This document shows positions 51,900 to 56,195 of a DNA stretch of 56,195 nt, in pieces. Below the pieces are notes generated by a model. The model ran no database searches and was not told where the DNA came from. It worked only from the letters and a program-made list of their open reading frames with translations. The position numbers and the translations under genes are program-made. Origin of the DNA: Bacteroidales bacterium (GTDB taxonomy: Bacteria; Bacteroidota; Bacteroidia; Bacteroidales; CAIWKO01); assembly GCA_018004645.1 (NCBI GenBank), contig JAGNBV010000008.1, positions 1 through 56,195 of the forward strand, given 5' to 3'. Positions within the stretch are counted from its first letter, which is position 1, and each line of letters begins with the position of its first letter.

Positions 51900-52811
51900 A
51901 TGTCTATCAATGTACACGATATCACCAAAAAATACGGGAAACAAAATGCCCTTCACAAGGTTTCTTTTGAAATAAAAAGCGGAGAGATTGTCGGCCTGCT
52001 GGGTCCTAACGGTGCCGGCAAGTCCACCCTGATGAAAATCCTGACGGGTTTTATTCCGCCAACATCAGGCGAAGCACGGGTGTGCGGGTTCGATGTCAGG
52101 GAACAATCGCTGGAGGTGCGCAAAAAAGTAGGTTATCTGGCCGAGCATAACCCGTTGTACCTCGAAATGTATGTGAAAGAATTTCTGCTTTTTGTTGCCG
52201 GCCTGCATAAGCTCGGGAAAGAAAAACATGCCCGCGTCAGGCAAATGATTGAAATCACAGGGCTGGAAGCAGAACAAAACAAAAAAATAGGCGCTCTTTC
52301 CAAAGGCTACCGTCAGCGGGTGGGCCTGGCGCAGGCGCTTATGCACAACCCCGAGGTACTCATCCTCGACGAACCTACCACCGGCCTGGACCCCAATCAG
52401 ATTCTCGAAATCAGAGGCCTGATAAAGAAAATCGGAAAGGAAAAAACGGTGATGCTTTCCACTCACATCATGCAGGAAGTAGAAGCCGTGTGTAGCCGGG
52501 CCATCATCATCAACAAGGGAATAATTGTTGCCGACGACCTTACCGCCAATATGTACCAATACCTTAAAAAACGTAACACCATCAAAGTGGAGTTCAATGC
52601 AAATATCGACGGCGAATACCTGAAAAAAATACCGGGAGTCTTAAAACTGACACATAAGAAAGCTAATGTCTGGGAAGTGGAATCCGACGAAGATGTGGAT
52701 GTGCGAAGCGAAATATTCAAATTTGCTGTAAAAAACAATATCGAAGTACTCTCCATGCACAAAGAGGTTGTCAGTATGGAAGACGTTTTTCACCAGCTTA
52801 CCCAAAAATAA
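51900..52811 (+). CDS. gldA: ABC transporter ATP-binding protein, GldA-like
   Basis: 303 aa. LLGPNGAGKSTLMKIL (Walker A), YLAEHNPLYLEMYV, LSKGYRQRVGLAQAL (signature) and VLILDEPTTGLDPNQ (Walker B) are in the GldA wording (AEHNPLY is characteristic). GldA powers a membrane complex with GldF and GldG needed for gliding in Flavobacterium; homologues in non-gliding species have other roles. No gldF or gldG is adjacent here. The C-terminal 80 residues are a regulatory tail. ATG 51900 (MSINVHD) is preferred. A DUF4907-like gene follows after 49 nt. Confidence 0.87.
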   Translation: MSINVHDITKKYGKQNALHKVSFEIKSGEIVGLLGPNGAGKSTLMKILTGFIPPTSGEARVCGFDVREQSLEVRKKVGYLAEHNPLYLEMYVKEFLLFVAGLHKLGKEKHARVRQMIEITGLEAEQNKKIGALSKGYRQRVGLAQALMHNPEVLILDEPTTGLDPNQILEIRGLIKKIGKEKTVMLSTHIMQEVEAVCSRAIIINKGIIVADDLTANMYQYLKKRNTIKVEFNANIDGEYLKKIPGVLKLTHKKANVWEVESDEDVDVRSEIFKFAVKNNIEVLSMHKEVVSMEDVFHQLTQK

Positions 52812-52860
52812 ATTTGTATTAAGAGCCAGGTTTATTACATTTGGGAATTATTTTCCCGAT

Positions 52861-53310
52861 ATGAGAAAAACCAAAATAAAACTTCTGGTTTTAAGTCTTG
52901 CTGGTTTGTTCGCTATTATTAGTGGTGTTTTTTTTTATGCAAAAAGAACACAGTATAATACAAAAAATCCTTCGATACCCGGCAGTCTTGTTAAGAATTC
53001 CGCCACAACCCGCGGGATCGATATCCAAGATGCCGCAGGAAGGAACGATACAGTACCGTACCTTTTTGAAACCAAATCTTTTGAAACAAAAATAATAGAC
53101 TCGGAGGGAAACACCTTTGGTTACGATATCTTTATCGACGGCAGTCTTGTCATACACCAGCCCAACGTTCCCGGCCAGGCTGGAAACAAAGGGTTTGCCA
53201 GCATCGAAAAAGCTGAAAAAGTTGCCGGCAAAGTGGTTGAAAAAATAAAAAACAATCAGATACCTCCAGTAATTACAATGGAAGAATTAAAAAAAATGGA
53301 TGTCTTATAA
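52861..53310 (+). CDS. DUF4907-like secreted or membrane-anchored protein
   Basis: 149 aa from ATG 52861; an ATG at 52768 lies inside gldA. A hydrophobic N-terminal segment (about 7-22) may be a signal or anchor. The C-terminal part has GYDIFIDGSLVIHQPNVPG, then GNKGFASIEKAEKVAGKVVE and PVITMEELKKM, a pattern of short proteins listed as DUF4907. Such proteins are often found beside Kelch-repeat genes, as here (18 bp to the next gene). The function is unknown; the pair could act together at the surface. Confidence 0.7.
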   Translation: MRKTKIKLLVLSLAGLFAIISGVFFYAKRTQYNTKNPSIPGSLVKNSATTRGIDIQDAAGRNDTVPYLFETKSFETKIIDSEGNTFGYDIFIDGSLVIHQPNVPGQAGNKGFASIEKAEKVAGKVVEKIKNNQIPPVITMEELKKMDVL

Positions 53311-53328
53311 AAAACAAAAACCTACTGT

Positions 53329-54531
53329 ATGAAAAAATTAATTATTACACTTTTGGCAATCGGTTGCCCGTTCATCATGTTTGCACAAAATTTCTGGACG
53401 CAAAAAGCGGATCTCCCGGCGGGGGCCCGTTATCGTTGTGCAGGGTTCAGTATTGGTACAAAAGGGTATTTTACTATGGGGGATATTAATAATATTCCCA
53501 ATAATACCGATTTATGGGAATATGATCCGGGGACCAATGCCTGGACACAAAAAGCCAGTTTTCCCGGGCCGGCCAGAAACAATTTGGGTGCAGTTTTTTC
53601 AATCAATGGAAAAGCCTATGTTGGTTGCGGTTCAAGTTGGGTGCCGGGTACTTATACTAATTATAATGATTTCTGGATGTACGATCCGGTGCTCAACAGT
53701 TGGACGTCCAAAGCCACTTTTCCGGGTGCTGCACGCAACGGCGCAGTGAGTTTTGTCATTGGAGAATGTGGCTATATGGTCTCCGGAATAGATCAAAGTG
53801 TTAATTTTTTGAATGATATGTGGGAATACAACTCAGTTACAGATACCTGGACACAAAAAGCCAGTGTGGGTTCTTTTGGAAGATCCAATGCGGTATGCTT
53901 CGCCATTGGCCGTATGGGATATTTCGGGTTGGGACGAAACAGCAGCAATACGAAGTTGTCCGATTTTTGGCAATACGATCAGGTCAACAATATCTGGACA
54001 CAAAAAAATAATTTTCCGGGTGGCGCAAGAACCTATATGTCGGGGGTTAGCGTTGGCGGCTATGGGTATATCGGATTTGGGAGTTCAGCCACCACCGACA
54101 ATAATCTCGATTTCTGGATGTATAATCCGGATACAGATACTTGGATACAGAAGTCGGGACTTACTTTAGGCCGAAACCAGGCAGCCATTTTTGAACTCGG
54201 AGGAAAGATTTATGCAGGTACCGGCTATTCCATGGCCGGACGCCTGAATGACTTTTGGGAATATACCCCTGAAGGCTTTGGAATAGATGATGTATCGGCT
54301 GAAACCCTGATAATCAATTATTATTCACACAGCAAACGATTATTCATCATGGGAGGATGGATAAATACCGTGACTATTTACAATATTTCGGGTCAAAAAA
54401 TCTTATCAGCCGGTTTTAAAAAACAAAATTCGGTATCTGTGCAAGTAGGTGAAGTACCTCCCGGAATATACATCGTGGAGGTTGTTTCCGACAGACATTC
54501 TGTCACCAAAAAAATCCTGCTGAATAATTAA
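53329..54531 (+). CDS. Kelch-repeat protein with T9SS sorting domain
   Basis: 400 aa. A signal peptide (ending MFAQ) precedes about six Kelch units (WTQKASFPGPARNNLGAVF; then YVGCGSSW; FWMYDPVLNSWTSKA type), forming a beta-propeller for binding protein or glycan. The last 75 residues (YYSHSKRLFIMGGWINTVTI, YNISGQKILSAGF, GIYIVEVVS) form a T9SS sorting domain. It is exported through T9SS and probably works at the cell surface. It is in one operon with the DUF4907-like gene. Confidence 0.92.
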   Translation: MKKLIITLLAIGCPFIMFAQNFWTQKADLPAGARYRCAGFSIGTKGYFTMGDINNIPNNTDLWEYDPGTNAWTQKASFPGPARNNLGAVFSINGKAYVGCGSSWVPGTYTNYNDFWMYDPVLNSWTSKATFPGAARNGAVSFVIGECGYMVSGIDQSVNFLNDMWEYNSVTDTWTQKASVGSFGRSNAVCFAIGRMGYFGLGRNSSNTKLSDFWQYDQVNNIWTQKNNFPGGARTYMSGVSVGGYGYIGFGSSATTDNNLDFWMYNPDTDTWIQKSGLTLGRNQAAIFELGGKIYAGTGYSMAGRLNDFWEYTPEGFGIDDVSAETLIINYYSHSKRLFIMGGWINTVTIYNISGQKILSAGFKKQNSVSVQVGEVPPGIYIVEVVSDRHSVTKKILLNN

Positions 54532-54556
54532 CACGATTGATGGATTAAGAAAAAAT

Positions 54557-54585
54557 TTTGGTTTTCCAAAAAAGTTGTATCTTTG
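54557..54585 (+). promoter_or_regulatory. Promoter of metK
   Basis: TTTG (54557-54560), 17-nt spacer, TATCTTTG (54578-54585). The expected transcript start near 54592 falls directly before the riboswitch-like structure. Confidence 0.6.
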
Positions 54586-54596
54586 CACATTCAAAA

Positions 54597-54654
54597 GTGG
54601 AAAGATTTGGATTGCTTGCAACCACGGAAAAAAATGCTAAAACATGATTATCCC
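54597..54654 (+). promoter_or_regulatory. SAM-II-type riboswitch (long-loop variant) before metK
   Basis: The 5' leader folds as SAM-II. P1 is GTGG (54597-54600) with CCAC (54622-54625). The loop carries AGATTTGGATTG and ends CTTGCAA. Downstream is TGCTAAAA, the SAM-II conserved tract. The pseudoknot pairs GGAT (54609-54612) with ATCC (54650-54653). The long loop between TGCTAAAA and ATCC fits the long-loop subtype known from Bacteroidetes. It probably lowers metK expression when SAM is abundant. Assigned by eye from the pattern, not by covariance search. Confidence 0.72.
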
Positions 54655-54709
54655 GCAATACAATCCACCCTTTTCCGAATAATTTATTAACTAACCAAAA
54701 ACAATTGTT

Positions 54710-56050
54710 ATGGGATATTTATTTACATCCGAGTCCGTTTCTGAGGGACACCCGGATAAAGTTGCCGATCAGATTTCAGATGCTTTACTTGATGAATTTC
54801 TTCGTTTCGACCCCGAATCGAAAGTTGCCTGCGAAACCCTTGTTACCACCGGCCTGGCCGTGTGTAGCGGCGAAGTGAAAACTACAGGATTTGTCGATAT
54901 CCAAAAGGTGGTTCGCGATGTCATAAAAAAAATTGGTTATACCAAAGCCGCTTACAATTTCGATGCGACTTCCTGCGGTGTAATCTCAACCATTCATGGA
55001 CAATCACCCGACATCAACCAGGGCGTCGTCCGTCAGAAAAAAGAAGATCAGGGTGCCGGCGACCAGGGCATGATGTTTGGCTATGCCTGTAAAGACATGG
55101 ATAACTACATGCCGATGCCTATTGAACTGGCACATATCCTGCTCCAGGAACTGGCCGCCATCCGCCGCGAAGGTAAAAAAATGAAATACCTTCGTCCGGA
55201 TTCAAAATCACAGGTTACCATAGAATATGATGATGACGGCAAACCAGTGCGTATTGATACCATCGTTATTTCCACACAGCATGATGATTTTGTTGCCCCA
55301 AAAAGCAACAGCGAAAAAGATATCAAAGCTGCCGAAAAAGCTATGCAAGACCAGATTGCTGTTGATATAAGAACTGTACTGGTTCCGCGCGTTGTAAAAA
55401 CATTGCCCAAACGTGTACAGAATTTGTTTCAGAGTAATTACAAACTTTTTGTCAACCCAACCGGAAAATTCATCATCGGCGGACCTCACGGCGATACCGG
55501 ATTAACCGGAAGAAAAATTATTGTGGATACCTATGGCGGTAAAGGTGCGCATGGCGGTGGCGCTTTTTCCGGAAAAGACAGCTCCAAGGTGGACCGCTCA
55601 GCAGCCTATGCAGCTCGTCACATTGCTAAGAACCTGGTTGCTGCCGGCGTAGCCGACGAAGTACTTATTCAGGTGGCTTATGCTATCGGCGTGGCACAGC
55701 CTGTAGGCGTGTATGTGGATACCCACGGCACCGCCAAAGTTAAGGATGCCAAAGGAAAAATTATGAAGGACGGAGAAATTGCCAAAAAAGTGGAGAAAAT
55801 ATTTGACCTTCGCCCTTATGCCATCGTCGAACGCTTTAGTTTGAAAAACCCCATCTTCCAGGAAACAACAACCTACGGACATTTTGGAAGAACTAACCGT
55901 TTCGAAGAAGTTGAAGTTTATTATCAGAACGGTACTACCAAATCCAAAAAAGTCAATGGAGAGGTAAAGTACTACAAAAAAGTAGAATTCTTTGCCTGGG
56001 AAAAACTCGACTATGTTGATAAGATAAAAAAAGAGTTCAAACTCAAATAA
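54710..56050 (+). CDS. metK: S-adenosylmethionine synthetase
   Basis: 446 aa, somewhat longer than the usual 380-400. It makes SAM from methionine and ATP in the cytosol. [20 protein letters not shown] is the N-terminal motif (His of ATP site). [11 protein letters not shown] is the hexapeptide motif region, and [20 protein letters not shown] is the P-loop-like glycine segment (written as [15 protein letters not shown]). The last 60 or so residues are an extension typical of the Bacteroidetes enzyme. It is preceded by a SAM-II-like riboswitch and followed by a terminator. Confidence 0.98.
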   Translation: MGYLFTSESVSEGHPDKVADQISDALLDEFLRFDPESKVACETLVTTGLAVCSGEVKTTGFVDIQKVVRDVIKKIGYTKAAYNFDATSCGVISTIHGQSPDINQGVVRQKKEDQGAGDQGMMFGYACKDMDNYMPMPIELAHILLQELAAIRREGKKMKYLRPDSKSQVTIEYDDDGKPVRIDTIVISTQHDDFVAPKSNSEKDIKAAEKAMQDQIAVDIRTVLVPRVVKTLPKRVQNLFQSNYKLFVNPTGKFIIGGPHGDTGLTGRKIIVDTYGGKGAHGGGAFSGKDSSKVDRSAAYAARHIAKNLVAAGVADEVLIQVAYAIGVAQPVGVYVDTHGTAKVKDAKGKIMKDGEIAKKVEKIFDLRPYAIVERFSLKNPIFQETTTYGHFGRTNRFEEVEVYYQNGTTKSKKVNGEVKYYKKVEFFAWEKLDYVDKIKKEFKLK

Positions 56051-56073
56051 TATCTTCCCTTAAAATAAAAAAG

Positions 56074-56110
56074 AGGCTGTCTCAAAACCGAGACGGTCTT
56101 TTTTTTTTGT
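56074..56110 (+). terminator. Terminator of metK
   Basis: AGGCTGTCTC (56074-56083) pairs with GAGACGGTCT (56090-56099) with two G-U pairs, loop AAAACC, then about ten T residues. Confidence 0.9.
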
Positions 56111-56195
56111 CGAAAAAGAGTAGGTGGCATTTCAACCTGCTAAAACAAGTACGTGTATAAAAATGATTTCCTATTGCATTGGTTTGCCTAATCAA

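Overview
Organism: the window looks like a chromosomal segment of a Bacteroidetes/Bacteroidota species, probably an environmental Bacteroidales-like relative. The evidence is TonB-dependent receptors with a carboxypeptidase-regulatory-like N-domain, type IX secretion (T9SS) C-terminal sorting domains on three secreted proteins, a GldA ATPase, a 'two-component regulator propeller' sensor kinase, and many TAnnTTTG (-7) promoter boxes, some with a TTTG -33 partner. Genus cannot be fixed from sequence alone. No prophage, CRISPR array or intact insertion sequence was seen. The only transposase-like gene is a domesticated Y1 (RAYT) protein inside a palindrome cluster.

Layout. 1-9286 (+): two tandem paralogous TonB receptors, then a glycosyltransferase, an AI-2E family permease, a radical SAM/SPASM protein and purN. 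9281-12730 (-): a double ATPase of a peptide ABC importer and a secreted C69 dipeptidase, separated by a hairpin terminator. 12958-15894 (+): a propeller sensor kinase. 15893-17640: a 72-bp structured repeat, an S66 LD-carboxypeptidase and a RAYT transposase set among REP-like palindromes. 17682-21779 (+): metG, a broken tRNA-Arg copy split by a palindrome, an intact tRNA-Arg(CCT), a CotH-family T9SS cargo and tRNA-Glu(CTC).

21811-29937 (-): a tightly packed four-gene exopolysaccharide locus (processive GT2, TPR/beta-barrel porin, a glycosidase-CBM-deacetylase protein and a lipoprotein with a degenerate deacetylase domain). It resembles Pga/Pel systems but matches neither. 30013-32907 (-): a methyltransferase and a six-gene thioredoxin/ferredoxin operon with a sigma-54-type promoter, facing a divergent PAS/sigma-54 activator (33090-34493, +). 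34482-34752: a second copy of the 72-bp repeat plus further palindromes. 34813-40204 (-): a divergent GAPDH and a large PPDK-like protein lacking the PEP domain.

40393-43271 (-): a T9SS phospholipase-D-like protein and an MltD-like lytic transglycosylase. 43406-46118 (-): a translationally coupled trio (epimerase-CBS, DAHP-synthase family, HTH-HAD phosphatase) that mimics the logic of Kdo synthesis with different protein subfamilies. 46209-48423: a MazG-like protein, tRNA-Leu(CAA) and two MORN-repeat secreted proteins. 48904-56050: an outer-membrane protein, a lipocalin, an unrecognised lipoprotein, gldA, a DUF4907-like protein with a Kelch T9SS protein, and metK preceded by a SAM-II-like riboswitch.

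Most interesting: the hybrid exopolysaccharide locus, the Kdo-like enzyme trio, the sigma-54 redox operon, the twin 72-bp repeats abutting stop codons, and the tRNA-Arg relic interrupted by a palindrome that recurs in the window.
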